Source: Microbacterium proteolyticum (GTDB lineage Bacteria > Actinomycetota > Actinomycetes > Actinomycetales > Microbacteriaceae). Taken from it: DNA of 64,000 nt. The notes under the pieces were generated by a model. That model saw nothing but the letters and a program-made list of their open reading frames with translations, was not told the DNA's origin and did not search any database. The stretch's first letter is position 1; every line of letters starts with the position of its first letter. This document shows, in pieces, positions 33,960 to 42,317 of the stretch. The position numbers and the translations under genes are program-made. The stretch is taken from assembly GCF_014192415.1 (NCBI RefSeq), contig NZ_JACHXY010000003.1, positions 653,542 through 717,541 on the forward strand. Direction: 5' to 3'.

Positions 33960-35372
33960 TCAGCTCCTTTCGTTGGTGACAAGGGATCCCTCGTCGGCGA
34001 CGAGAGAGGAAGAGAGGAACGACTCCGCGACGATCTCGAAGGAGTCCGTCGACACCGCGAACGCGGCGAACAGGGCGGCGCCGTAAGCGGTGCCCTCGTC
34101 GTGGGTCGAGACCGTGAGATCCGGCAGCAGAGCGGAACGGGAACGGACGACGGAGGCCATGGTCGACCACCCGCCGGTGAGCACCGTCGAGGTGGGAGGA
34201 GCGACCTCGCGGTCCATGACGGCCATGCATTCGGCGAGCATGTCGTTGCCGTGCCGCAGGCTCGCCGCGAACAGCTCGGCCGGGCTGAGCCCGTCGCTCT
34301 GCGCGACGATCTTCAGCACGCCGTCGTCGTTGCGCGCGCCCGAGACCTCGAGGCCGCCGTCGGCGAGGGTGCCGTCGACGGGCAGCGCCATGGCCGCCTC
34401 GTCGATGTGCGCCCGGCCCGTGGCATCCGTTATTCCGAGGAGCTGCAGCACGCGCCGCATGAGCAGTCCCGACTTCGTCCCCGCCAGCAGCACGTACTTG
34501 CCCGGGATGACGTGGCGGACGCAGTTGATGCCCGCGAGGGCGAGACGCTCGCGTGCCGCGAACGGCAGGGTGTCGTCGAGCACGCGGACGAGCGCCTCGG
34601 CCGTTCCCATCGAGTCGTAGAGCTGGCCGGTGTGGGTGGCGCCGACCGCGACGGCCGACACGAGGTGGTCGTGACCTGCCACGGTCAGGGCCGCGCCGCG
34701 GAAGCCCGCGGGCATGGCCTCGTCGCTCAGCACACCGACGGCCTCCCCCGCACTCACCCGCGCTCCGAGGATCGTCTCGTCCACGCCGAGCACGTCGAGG
34801 GCTGCGCCCCACGGGGTGCTGTCGTCCTGGTCGAGCAGGCCGGTGCGCGAGGCGAGCGAGTACTCCGCCACGCGCGGGCCGCCGAGTGCGTGCACCACGT
34901 ACTCGGGCACGTTGAGGAAGGTGGTGCCCGACAGCACGATCCCGCTGTCCCGCAGGTGCAGCAGTTTGGCGATGGATGCCAGGGGCCCCACCGGCAGCCC
35001 GGTGCGGCCGAGGAACTCGGCGCGGAACGCCGCGGGCGTCGCCATGATCTGCGCCGCCCCCCGGGGGTCGAACCACGCCATCAGCGGCGCGAGCGCCCTG
35101 CCCTCGGCATCCAGCAGCACTCCGGCCTCGGCCATGCCCGAGACGGCGAGCGCGACGATGCGGTATCCCGCGTCGAGGCGCACGTCGGCTTCGGCGGCGA
35201 GGTCGCGCACGACGGCGATCGCCTCGTCGGCCGTCATCTCCGCCCGGCCGTGGTCGAGGTTGGTCCACGGCGAGCGCCGGCTCACCACGAGCACCTGGCG
35301 TCCCTCGGGCGTCGCGACCAGCAGCTTGGTGCTGGTCGAGCCCATGTCGATTCCGACGACGTAGTCGGTCAC
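33960..35372 (-). CDS. FGGY-family carbohydrate kinase 2
   Basis: A 470-residue sugar kinase: VVGIDMGSTSTKLLVAT at the N-terminus, MAWFDPRGAAQIMA, SLASRTGLLDQDD, VAGHDHLVSAVAVG, DSMGTAEALVRV and VLTGGWSTMASV. It is a paralogue of FGGY1 but without its N-terminal extension and clearly diverged, unlike the transporter copies. The C-terminus has an extra tail (SFLSSSLVADEGSLVTNERS). The GTG at 35372 overlaps the ManA stop, and the ATPase follows after 2 bp. It likely phosphorylates the imported or isomerised sugar; the substrate is unresolved. Confidence 0.87.
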   Translation of the reverse strand: MTDYVVGIDMGSTSTKLLVATPEGRQVLVVSRRSPWTNLDHGRAEMTADEAIAVVRDLAAEADVRLDAGYRIVALAVSGMAEAGVLLDAEGRALAPLMAWFDPRGAAQIMATPAAFRAEFLGRTGLPVGPLASIAKLLHLRDSGIVLSGTTFLNVPEYVVHALGGPRVAEYSLASRTGLLDQDDSTPWGAALDVLGVDETILGARVSAGEAVGVLSDEAMPAGFRGAALTVAGHDHLVSAVAVGATHTGQLYDSMGTAEALVRVLDDTLPFAARERLALAGINCVRHVIPGKYVLLAGTKSGLLMRRVLQLLGITDATGRAHIDEAAMALPVDGTLADGGLEVSGARNDDGVLKIVAQSDGLSPAELFAASLRHGNDMLAECMAVMDREVAPPTSTVLTGGWSTMASVVRSRSALLPDLTVSTHDEGTAYGAALFAAFAVSTDSFEIVAESFLSSSLVADEGSLVTNERS

Positions 35373-36406
35373 CGAACGTCACCACCGTTCAGGGTGCCGG
35401 GCCAGCCGGCTCCGGGGGCGCCGACGAGGATCTCGGCGCCGCCGGTCAGGCGCCACGCGCCGAAGGCGTGCGGCACGGCGTAGACCTGTCCGCGCTCGAC
35501 GTCGACGGTCCCGGCGTCCGACACCAGGGCCCCCGCGCCCTCGCGCACCAGGACGACGGCGAAACCCGCGTCGCGCGGAACGGTGTCGCCCGCAGCGTCG
35601 AAGAGGCGGAAGTACGGGTCTGCCGCGTCCGGCATGAGCGAGCGGAAGGCGGGGCCCGCCGGTGTCGTGCCGACCGCGCTGATCAGTGCATCGAGCGCGT
35701 CGGCATCCAGCTTCTCGGTCGAGACGGCGGGCATCACGGTGTCGAAGCCCAGGTCGAGGTGCGATTCCTCGCGGGTGGACGTCGTGACCGACCACTCCAG
35801 CAGGATCGAGAAGTCGGTGGGCTCCTGCACCTCGGCGACGAAGATGCCGCCGTCGATCGCGTGCACCGTTCCGGCGGGCACGAGCACGCCCATACCGGGC
35901 CGCACCACGACGTGGTTCATGTGCGCGAGCATCCACTCGCTGTCCTGAGCGTCGCGGCGGCGGTCGAGTTCGTCGCGGTCGACGGCTTGGTTCCAGCCGA
36001 CGTGCACGGCGCAGTCGTCCTCGGTCTCGAGCACGTACCAGGCCTCGGTCTTGCCGTACGGGCAGCCGAGGTGGGCGCTCGCGAAGCCGCGGTCGGGGTG
36101 CACGTGCACGGGGAGGCGCTGGCGCGCGTCGAGGAGTTTGACCAGGATGCCGAGATCCGCGGCATCCCTCCCGCCTCGGGCTCCCACCCACGCGGCGCGG
36201 TCGGCCGTGACGAGGTCGCGAAGGAAAGCTCCGTCGTCCGTGACCGCCAGACCGATCTCGTCGGATCCGAAGCGCGACACGGTCGAGCCGAGCCACTCCT
36301 CGGGCTGCCGGTCGGTCTCGGGCACGATGCCACGGAGCGCGGCGATGCGGTCGCCGCCGCGGTAGAAGTGCTGCACGGGATTGGGGGGCAGCAGGACGGG
36401 CTTCAT
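35369..36406 (-). CDS. Class I mannose-6-phosphate isomerase family protein
   Basis: A 345-residue cupin isomerase. The zinc site is seen in LPVHVHPDRGFASAH (two His), GKTEAWYVLETE (Glu) and VLVPAGTVHAIDGG (His); the N-terminus NPVQHFYRGGDRIAALRG and the EEWLGS segment are those of short type I phosphomannose isomerases such as Bacillus ManA. It interconverts mannose 6-phosphate and fructose 6-phosphate or acts on a related sugar phosphate. Its gene overlaps LacI2 upstream (ATGA at 36403) and FGGY2 downstream, so the isomerase is part of this sugar's pathway rather than housekeeping. Confidence 0.85.
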   Translation of the reverse strand: MKPVLLPPNPVQHFYRGGDRIAALRGIVPETDRQPEEWLGSTVSRFGSDEIGLAVTDDGAFLRDLVTADRAAWVGARGGRDAADLGILVKLLDARQRLPVHVHPDRGFASAHLGCPYGKTEAWYVLETEDDCAVHVGWNQAVDRDELDRRRDAQDSEWMLAHMNHVVVRPGMGVLVPAGTVHAIDGGIFVAEVQEPTDFSILLEWSVTTSTREESHLDLGFDTVMPAVSTEKLDADALDALISAVGTTPAGPAFRSLMPDAADPYFRLFDAAGDTVPRDAGFAVVLVREGAGALVSDAGTVDVERGQVYAVPHAFGAWRLTGGAEILVGAPGAGWPGTLNGGDVR

Positions 36407-37662
36407 GACGGGGCTCCGATCGGGGCTGCGGCCGGAACGGCGGCTGCGCCGCCCGGCTCGGCGTGGACGAGGGTGAGCATGCTCGCGACGAGGGCTGCGG
36501 CGGGCTCGACGAGGGCGGAGGGGAGCGCGGTCGACGACGGCGCAGCATCGGAGGGCTGCAACGGAATCCGACCGGACTCGACGCCGCGTTCGAATCCATT
36601 GCGCGGCTCCGATTCCGCGGGCACCGCACCCGCCGGGGCGACCTCACCCGATCCGCGCGGTACGAGACGCGTCGGCACGACGATGCGGGCGGGCCCCTCG
36701 TCGGGCCGTTCGGCGCGCTCCCGCAGCAGACGGAACGCGGCCGTGGCGAGCAGCCGCGGGTCGTGGTCGACGAAGGTGATGCCGGGGTCGAGCACCTCGG
36801 CGAGGGTGAAATCGCCGAACGAGATGAGCGCCGGCATCCGCAGTCCCCTCGCCCGGATGGCGCGGACGGTACCGATGGCGGCGAGGCTCGTCGCGCACAG
36901 CAGCGCGGTGGGGGCGTCCTCGCGCTCGAGCAGTCGGGAGGCCTCGGCGGCTTCCCCGCGCCCGAAACGTTCGTGGGTGACGACCAGCGTGGGATCGAAG
37001 GGCAGACCCGCGGCCGCGAGGGCCGAGCGGTAGCCGGCCAGCCGGTCGCTGACGGTGGGGTAGGGCACGTCCTCGCCCATGAAGGCCACGCGTCGGTGTC
37101 CGCGCGCGATCAGCGCGGCGGTGGCCTCGACGGCCGCACCGAAGTCGTCGACGACCACCGTGTCGATGCCGGAACGCACCCGGTCGATGCAGACCACGGG
37201 AAAGCGCGTGCGCAACCCCGCCAGGGTCGAGGTCGCGACCGCGACGGGGGCCACGATGAGCCCCGCCAGCCGGTGTCCGGTGAGGCGCTCGAGCTGTGCC
37301 CTTTCGCGAGCGGCGTCGTAACCGGTGCTGGCGAAGATGACGCTGAGGCCCTCCGCGACCGCGAGCTCTTCGACGACGCTGACGAAGGCGGCGAAGAACG
37401 GGTCGCTGATGGCGTCGATCAGGATGCCGATGGTGTCGGCGTCGCGGCGCTTGAGCTCGCGAGCGCTGCGGTCGGGCACGAAACCGAGCTCGCGCACCGC
37501 GCGCAGGACGCGTTCGCGGGTGGGCGGCAGCACCCCCGTCTCGTCGTTGATGACGCGCGACACGGTCTTGGGGCTGACGCCCGCCGCTGTCGCGACGTCG
37601 ATGAGCCGGGCGCGCGGCCGAAGCGCCGCGGCCTCGCCAGCCGTCTCTCGCTCGTGCGTCAT
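36403..37662 (-). CDS. LacI-family transcriptional regulator 2 with C-terminal extension
   Basis: A 419-residue LacI/GalR regulator. The helix-turn-helix is LIDVATAAGVSPKTVSRVIND with hinge FVPDRSARELKRRDADTIG; the effector core runs to about residue 345 (ISFGDFTLAEVLDPGITFVDHD, then IVVPTRLVPRGSGEV). A further 75 Ala/Pro/Ser-rich residues follow, ending AAVPAAAPIGAPS, which is unusual for the family. Two operators (37672-37683, 37738-37749) lie just upstream, so it is probably autoregulated, and a third copy controls the divergent DUF4432/aldolase pair. It is the first gene of the ManA-FGGY2-ABC operon. Confidence 0.88.
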   Translation of the reverse strand: MTHERETAGEAAALRPRARLIDVATAAGVSPKTVSRVINDETGVLPPTRERVLRAVRELGFVPDRSARELKRRDADTIGILIDAISDPFFAAFVSVVEELAVAEGLSVIFASTGYDAARERAQLERLTGHRLAGLIVAPVAVATSTLAGLRTRFPVVCIDRVRSGIDTVVVDDFGAAVEATAALIARGHRRVAFMGEDVPYPTVSDRLAGYRSALAAAGLPFDPTLVVTHERFGRGEAAEASRLLEREDAPTALLCATSLAAIGTVRAIRARGLRMPALISFGDFTLAEVLDPGITFVDHDPRLLATAAFRLLRERAERPDEGPARIVVPTRLVPRGSGEVAPAGAVPAESEPRNGFERGVESGRIPLQPSDAAPSSTALPSALVEPAAALVASMLTLVHAEPGGAAAVPAAAPIGAPS

Positions 37663-37671
37663 CGCTGCTCC

Positions 37672-37683
37672 GACATCGTTGTC
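37672..37683. promoter_or_regulatory. LacI2 operator, one-mismatch copy
   Basis: GACATCGTTGTC differs at one base from the perfect palindrome GACAACGTTGTC and ends 9 bp before the LacI2 start codon, over its ribosome-binding region. Confidence 0.6.
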
Positions 37684-37737
37684 TTGCGGATCGGGAACCC
37701 TCGGGCGGGCTCCGCTGGAGTCAGCATGAGCCCGTGG

Positions 37738-37749
37738 GACAACGTTGTC
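37738..37749. promoter_or_regulatory. LacI2 operator, perfect palindrome
   Basis: GACAACGTTGTC with the central CpG typical of LacI-family sites. It lies 76 bp upstream of LacI2 and overlaps the stop codon of the DUF4432 gene. Confidence 0.7.
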
Positions 37750-38746
37750 AAGTCACGGATCCGTCTCGGATGACATCGATGTCGAGGCCTAGCTCCCACG
37801 CCGATCCCGGCCCGAGCTCACGCAGGAGTCCTCCCGCCCGCGCGTCGGCGCGCCCGAGGATCGTCGCCGCCGTCGCCGGCTCCACACCGAGCACGACCGC
37901 GCCCTCCTGCGCCACCCGCCACTGGAACATCCCCGGCAGCACCGCGGTGTCGAACGAGATCCGGATGCCGAGCCCCGACCGCGAGATCACCTCGGCCGCG
38001 ACCGGGCGATCGGCGGGCAGCTCGTGCGCGAACACCTGTTCGGGGTACTGGGCGACCGGCTCGGGGAACTCCTCCCACGAAGCCCATCCCGCCTCGGCCG
38101 CCGCGTCGCGGGCACGCACCCGTTCCGCCGGCGAGCGCAGCACGGAGCCCGCATCGACCACCGGCCAGCCGAGGTTGACGTGGTACAGCACCATCGGCTC
38201 CACCGCCCGCGAGCCGCGGTTCGTGATCTCGTCGCGCAGTTCGATGCGTCCCGCCCCGAACGGCAGGCGCACGCGCCGCCGAAGTTCGAGATGCGCGCCG
38301 AGCACGGTCGCCTCCACGACCGTCGCCTCCACGACCACGGCGTCGTCGCCGACCTCCGCCCGGGTGACGGATGCCGCGAGCCCGCTGTACCGTCCGTGCT
38401 GGGGATGCTCCCCCTCGGCGTCGACCGAGGGCGGGCCGAACGACAAGAGTCCGCAGGTGGTGACGAGCCCGCCGCCGAACGAGGCTCCGAATCCTCCGAC
38501 GCCCGGTCGTGGCCACCCTGTCGGCGACACCCAGGCCAGCGGCACCCCACGGTGACGCACCTGCCCGATGTCGAGCCCGCGATCGGGCAGCAGCTCAACC
38601 TCGAGTTCGCCCGCGATCAGCCGCAGACGCCGGGTGCCGGCATCCGGTCCATCGGTGCGCACCGATGCCTCCACGCTCGCCACCTGCGCGAGCGAGCCCG
38701 TGCGCCGTCGCACCTCGTCGACCGTCGATCCGTACAGCTCGCCCAT
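37748..38746 (-). CDS. DUF4432 protein, aldose 1-epimerase-like
   Basis: A 332-residue galactose-mutarotase-fold protein. ELEVELLPDRGLDIGQVRHRGVPLAWVSPTG is the hallmark of DUF4432; GGLVTTCGLLSFG, HPQHGRYSG and VLYHVNLGWPVVDAG follow. Such proteins probably interconvert sugar anomers or act as sugar-specific epimerases. The ATG at 38746 follows a GAGGAAGG. It is divergent from the DhnA-type aldolase with a LacI2 operator between the two, and its 3' end abuts the LacI2 promoter, so it belongs to the same regulon. Confidence 0.82.
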   Translation of the reverse strand: MGELYGSTVDEVRRRTGSLAQVASVEASVRTDGPDAGTRRLRLIAGELEVELLPDRGLDIGQVRHRGVPLAWVSPTGWPRPGVGGFGASFGGGLVTTCGLLSFGPPSVDAEGEHPQHGRYSGLAASVTRAEVGDDAVVVEATVVEATVLGAHLELRRRVRLPFGAGRIELRDEITNRGSRAVEPMVLYHVNLGWPVVDAGSVLRSPAERVRARDAAAEAGWASWEEFPEPVAQYPEQVFAHELPADRPVAAEVISRSGLGIRISFDTAVLPGMFQWRVAQEGAVVLGVEPATAATILGRADARAGGLLRELGPGSAWELGLDIDVIRDGSVT

Positions 38747-38790
38747 GAGCCCCGCCTTCCTCGCCGTTGCGCGGCTCACGCTAGCAGTGA

Positions 38791-38820
38791 TTGACAACGT
38801 TGTCTCGTGACCCGCATACT
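38791..38820 (+). promoter_or_regulatory. Promoter with overlapping LacI2 operator
   Basis: -35 TTGACA (38791-38796), 18-bp spacer, -10 CATACT (38815-38820). The perfect palindrome GACAACGTTGTC (38793-38804) covers the -35, an arrangement that allows direct repression of the aldolase-oxidoreductase operon. Confidence 0.7.
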
Positions 38821-38875
38821 GACCGTCGAGCGCAGAGCAGCGCCTCGACACCGACGTCTCGGAGACCCATACCCC

Positions 38876-39715
38876 ATGTCGAAACCCCGCCTCCACCGCC
38901 TTTTCAATGCGAAGTCCGGCCGCGCGCTCGATGTCGCCGTCGACCACGGCGCCTTCCACGAGCACAACTTCCTCACCGGCATCGAAGACATGGCGAAGAC
39001 CGTCGCGACGCTCGTCGACGCCGGCCCCGACGCCGTCCAGCTCACCCTCGGCCAGGCACCGCTCCTGCAGTCGGTCCCCGGCAAGCAGAAGCCCGGACTG
39101 GTCCTGCGCACCGACATCGCCAACGTCTACGGCGACCCGCTCGAATCCCCGCTGCACAGCATCCACGTTCCGGATGCCATCGAGGTCGCCGTCCGCCTCG
39201 ACGCGGTCGCCGTGTGCGTGAACCTGCTCGACCTGCCCGGCGAACCGCAGGTGCGCGAGCAGTGCATCCGCTCGATCCTCGCCCTGCGCACCGACGCCGA
39301 GCGCTACGGGATGCCGCTGATGATCGAGCCGCTGGTCATGCAGACCAAGCCCGGCACCGGCGGCTACGGGGTCGACGGCGACACCGCCAAGATCGTCACC
39401 CTCGTCCGCCAGGCACGCGAGCTCGGCGCCGACCTCATCAAGGCCGACCCCACCGACGACATCACCGAGTACCACCGGGTCATCCAGGCGGCGGGCGACA
39501 CACCCCTCCTCGTCCGCGGCGGAGGCCGTGTCGACGACCGCACGCTCCTCGAGCGCACCCGGGCCGTGCTCGAGCAGGGCGCGCGCGGCATCGTCTACGG
39601 CCGCAACGTCATCCAGCACCACGACCCCGCCGGCATCACCGCGGCCCTGATGGCCGTCGTCCACGACGACGCCTCCGTCGACGACGCCCTCGCCCTCATC
39701 GGCGGTGCCGCGTGA
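38876..39715 (+). CDS. Class I aldolase, DeoC/LacD superfamily (DhnA/LsrF-type)
   Basis: A 279-residue TIM-barrel aldolase. RALDVAVDHGAFHEHNFLTGIEDM, AVQLTLGQAP, MIEPLVMQ, LGADLIKADPTDD with the probable Schiff-base Lys, and LVRGGGRV plus GARGIVYGRNVIQH match the DhnA/LsrF branch of fructose-bisphosphate-aldolase-like enzymes. It is distinct from the LacD-like enzyme at 21434 and the zinc enzyme at 29964. The ATG at 38876 gives SKPRLHRLFNAKSG. It is about 90 bp upstream of the Gfo/Idh gene, likely one operon under LacI2. Confidence 0.82.
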   Translation: MSKPRLHRLFNAKSGRALDVAVDHGAFHEHNFLTGIEDMAKTVATLVDAGPDAVQLTLGQAPLLQSVPGKQKPGLVLRTDIANVYGDPLESPLHSIHVPDAIEVAVRLDAVAVCVNLLDLPGEPQVREQCIRSILALRTDAERYGMPLMIEPLVMQTKPGTGGYGVDGDTAKIVTLVRQARELGADLIKADPTDDITEYHRVIQAAGDTPLLVRGGGRVDDRTLLERTRAVLEQGARGIVYGRNVIQHHDPAGITAALMAVVHDDASVDDALALIGGAA

Positions 39716-39806
39716 GCCCGGTCGGAATCCCGGCCTCCCGCAGCCTCGCCGCCACGACCGCCGACGCCCACGCCACGACCCCCGCCACTCGCGAAGGAGA
39801 CCAGGA

Positions 39807-40961
39807 ATGACCGGCAAGAAGGTCGGAATCGGCATCATCGGGGGCGGTCTCATGGGCCGCGAGATCGCCGCGGCCCTGCGCCGCTGGCCGGCGCTCATCG
39901 ATCATCCGGCCGAGCCCGAGCTCGTCGCCGTGTGCGACATCAACCCGGCCGCCCTCGAGTTCTTCGAGCGCATCGACACCGTGCAGCTGACCACGACCGA
40001 TCACCACGAGCTCCTCGCCGACCCGCGCGTCGACGTCGTCTACATCGCGGTGCGCCACGATCTGCACGAGCGTCTGTACGTCGACACCATCCGCGCCGGC
40101 AAGGCGCTGCTGGCCGAGAAGCCGTTCGGCATCGACCGCGCCGCCGCCGACGCGGTCGTCGCCGCCATCGACGAGACGGCCGGTTCGTTCGTGCGCGTCT
40201 CGAGCGAGATGCCGTTCTTCCCCGGTGCGCAGTGGGCCGTCGACTACGTGAAGTCGGGCGCCCTCGGCCGCATCGTCGAGGCGAAATGCACGTTCCTCCA
40301 CGCCAGTGACATCGACGTGGACAAGCCGCTCAACTGGAAGCGGCAGAAGCAGTTCTGCGGCGACGCGGGCGTACTCAACGACCTCGGCATGCACACGTGG
40401 CACGTGCCGCTGCGCCTGGGGTGGACGCCCGAGAAGGTCGTCGGCATCCTGCAGGACGTCGTCACCGAGCGCCCCGGCCCCGACGGCACCCTGCAGCCGT
40501 GCGACACGTGGGACAACGCCGTCATCCACTCGTGGGCCCGCCACGACGACGCGCCCTTCCCGCTGACGACAGAGACCAAGCGCATCGCGCCGGGGCAGAA
40601 GAACACGTGGGAGTTCGAGGCCATCGGCATGTCGGGTGGCGTGCGCTTCAGCACCAAGAACCCCAAGGAAGTGCAGGTCTTCGCCTTCATCGACGTGCCC
40701 GGGGTCGGCCGCGAACAGAGCTGGCAGAGGATCGACGCCGGCAGTCAGTCGGTGTGGCCGACGGTGACGGGCCCGAACTTCGAGTCGGGATTCTCGGATG
40801 CCATCCTGCAGATGTGGGCGGCCTTCCTCGCCGAGTACGTGGGCGAGCTGGGCGAGGGCTTCGGCTGCGTCCGCCCCGAGGAGGCCGCGCTGACGCACCG
40901 CCTCTTCGCCGCCGCGATCGCGTCGCACGAGAACGGGACGTTCGTCGCCCCCGAGGTGTGA
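39807..40961 (+). CDS. Gfo/Idh/MocA family oxidoreductase
   Basis: A 384-residue NAD(P)-dependent sugar dehydrogenase. The Rossmann motif GIGIIGGGLMGREIA starts at residue 7; VYIAVRHDLH and the catalytic AEKPFGID (Lys in EKP) follow; the C-terminal domain has DAGVLNDLGMHTWHVPLRLG. Members oxidise or epimerise sugars such as inositol, glucose or 1,5-anhydrofructose. GAAGGAGA precedes the ATG at 39807. The link with aldolase, DUF4432 and the ABC operon implies that it processes the imported sugar before phosphorylation. Confidence 0.88.
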   Translation: MTGKKVGIGIIGGGLMGREIAAALRRWPALIDHPAEPELVAVCDINPAALEFFERIDTVQLTTTDHHELLADPRVDVVYIAVRHDLHERLYVDTIRAGKALLAEKPFGIDRAAADAVVAAIDETAGSFVRVSSEMPFFPGAQWAVDYVKSGALGRIVEAKCTFLHASDIDVDKPLNWKRQKQFCGDAGVLNDLGMHTWHVPLRLGWTPEKVVGILQDVVTERPGPDGTLQPCDTWDNAVIHSWARHDDAPFPLTTETKRIAPGQKNTWEFEAIGMSGGVRFSTKNPKEVQVFAFIDVPGVGREQSWQRIDAGSQSVWPTVTGPNFESGFSDAILQMWAAFLAEYVGELGEGFGCVRPEEAALTHRLFAAAIASHENGTFVAPEV

Positions 40962-41018
40962 GCGGACCCGCGGGTGCGTCGCCCTTCCGTCGGCGCACCC
41001 GCTCCCCGTGGTGTTCCT

Positions 41019-41087
41019 GGTTCGGGGCGCGATCCGCCGTTCGGGGCGCACCTCAACCGCCCCAAAGGGCAGAACGCGCCCCGAACC
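41019..41087. repeat. Nested intergenic palindrome, GTTCGGGGCGC word
   Basis: Outer arms GGTTCGGGGCGC (41019-41030) and GCGCCCCGAACC (41076-41087) are perfect; an inner pair GGGGCG (41043-41048)/CGCCCC (41058-41063) repeats the word. It lies in the 40962-41194 gap between the oxidoreductase and LacI3, where no gene is seen. Confidence 0.7.
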
Positions 41088-41194
41088 GGGGCTGAGCGCC
41101 GCGCCGCGGGGCACGTTTCGCCGCATTTCCTCCGCATCCCGCTCGCCTCCCTATGCTCGGAGGACGCCGCACCCGACGGCATCCGAGGAGACCC

Positions 41195-42190
41195 ATGCGC
41201 AAGACCGGCCGGCCCACGATGATCGACGTCGCCGCCGACGCCGGCGTGAGCCTGAAGACCGTCTCCCGCGTCATCAACGGCGAACCCAACGTCGATCCGG
41301 GCATGGCCGAGCGGGTCGTCGCCGCCGTGCAGCGCCTCGGCTATCACCGCAACGCCCTCGCCGCGAGCCTCCGCTCCGGCAGCCGCGACACCATCGGTTT
41401 CATCGCCGCCGATCTGTCGAACACCTTCTACATGGCCATCGCCGCCGCCGTCTCCACGGTCGCCGCGCGAGAGCGCATGCACCTCGTCATGGCCTCCAGC
41501 GAAGAGGATGCCGACATCGAGCGCTCCCTCGCGCTCGATCTGTGCCAGCGCCAGGTGGGGGGTCTCATCGTGGTGCCCACCGCCGACGACCACGCCTACC
41601 TGGCCCGCGAGGTCGAGCTGGGCACCCCCGTGGTCTTCCTCGACCGCCCCGGTAGCGGCATCCCGGCCGACGCGATCCTGCTCGACAACCGCGGGGGCGC
41701 GCGGGCGGCCGTGGCCGAGATGCTCGCCGCCGGACACCGCCGCATCGCCGTGCTGCTGGACCGCCGCAGTATTTACACGATGTCCCAGCGGTGGGCGGGC
41801 GTCGAAGAGGCCTTCGCCGCCGCGGGCCGGACCCCCGATCCGGCGCTGGTGGTCGACGGCCTTCACACCCCGGCCACGGCCCGCGATGCGATGCGACGGC
41901 TGCTCGACGGCGATGGCGCCCCCACGGCCGTCTTCTGCGCGAACAACCGCATCACGATCGGAGCCCTCGAGGCGATCCTCCCGCGCGGCGCCGACGTCGC
42001 GGTCGCAGGCTTCGACGACTTCGAGCTGTCGCGTCTGCTGCCCCGCCGCATCCGCATCGTCGACTACGACGTCGCCGATCTCGGGTCCCGCGCGGCGGAG
42101 ACACTGCTGGCCCGTGCCGCCACGCCGGCGACGGGTTCCCACACGCACCTGGTCCCCACGCGTCTGGTCGACCGGGGCGGCATCGGCTGA
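41195..42190 (+). CDS. LacI-family transcriptional regulator 3
   Basis: A 331-residue LacI/GalR protein of normal length: helix-turn-helix TMIDVAADAGVSLKTVSRVING, hinge YHRNALAASLRSGSRDTIG, core DLSNTFYMAIAAAVST, VVFLDRPG, GHRRIAVLLDRR, TAVFCANNRITIGAL, VAGFDDFELSRLL. GAGGAGA precedes the ATG at 41195. It lies at the end of the sugar region on the same strand as the oxidoreductase, with a palindromic element between. No copy of its own operator could be recognised. A GGGCGG/CCGCCC hairpin at 42198-42216 may end its transcript. Confidence 0.88.
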   Translation: MRKTGRPTMIDVAADAGVSLKTVSRVINGEPNVDPGMAERVVAAVQRLGYHRNALAASLRSGSRDTIGFIAADLSNTFYMAIAAAVSTVAARERMHLVMASSEEDADIERSLALDLCQRQVGGLIVVPTADDHAYLAREVELGTPVVFLDRPGSGIPADAILLDNRGGARAAVAEMLAAGHRRIAVLLDRRSIYTMSQRWAGVEEAFAAAGRTPDPALVVDGLHTPATARDAMRRLLDGDGAPTAVFCANNRITIGALEAILPRGADVAVAGFDDFELSRLLPRRIRIVDYDVADLGSRAAETLLARAATPATGSHTHLVPTRLVDRGGIG

Positions 42191-42317
42191 TCGTCCCGGG
42201 CGGGTGAGATCCGCCCCAACGCGGGTGATTCGGAGGGGCCGATCCGGCGCCCTCGCTCCGGCGGCACCGGTGAGACGGCAAGACTGAGAGGTCATTCGCC
42301 GTCCCCCGAGGTCATCT

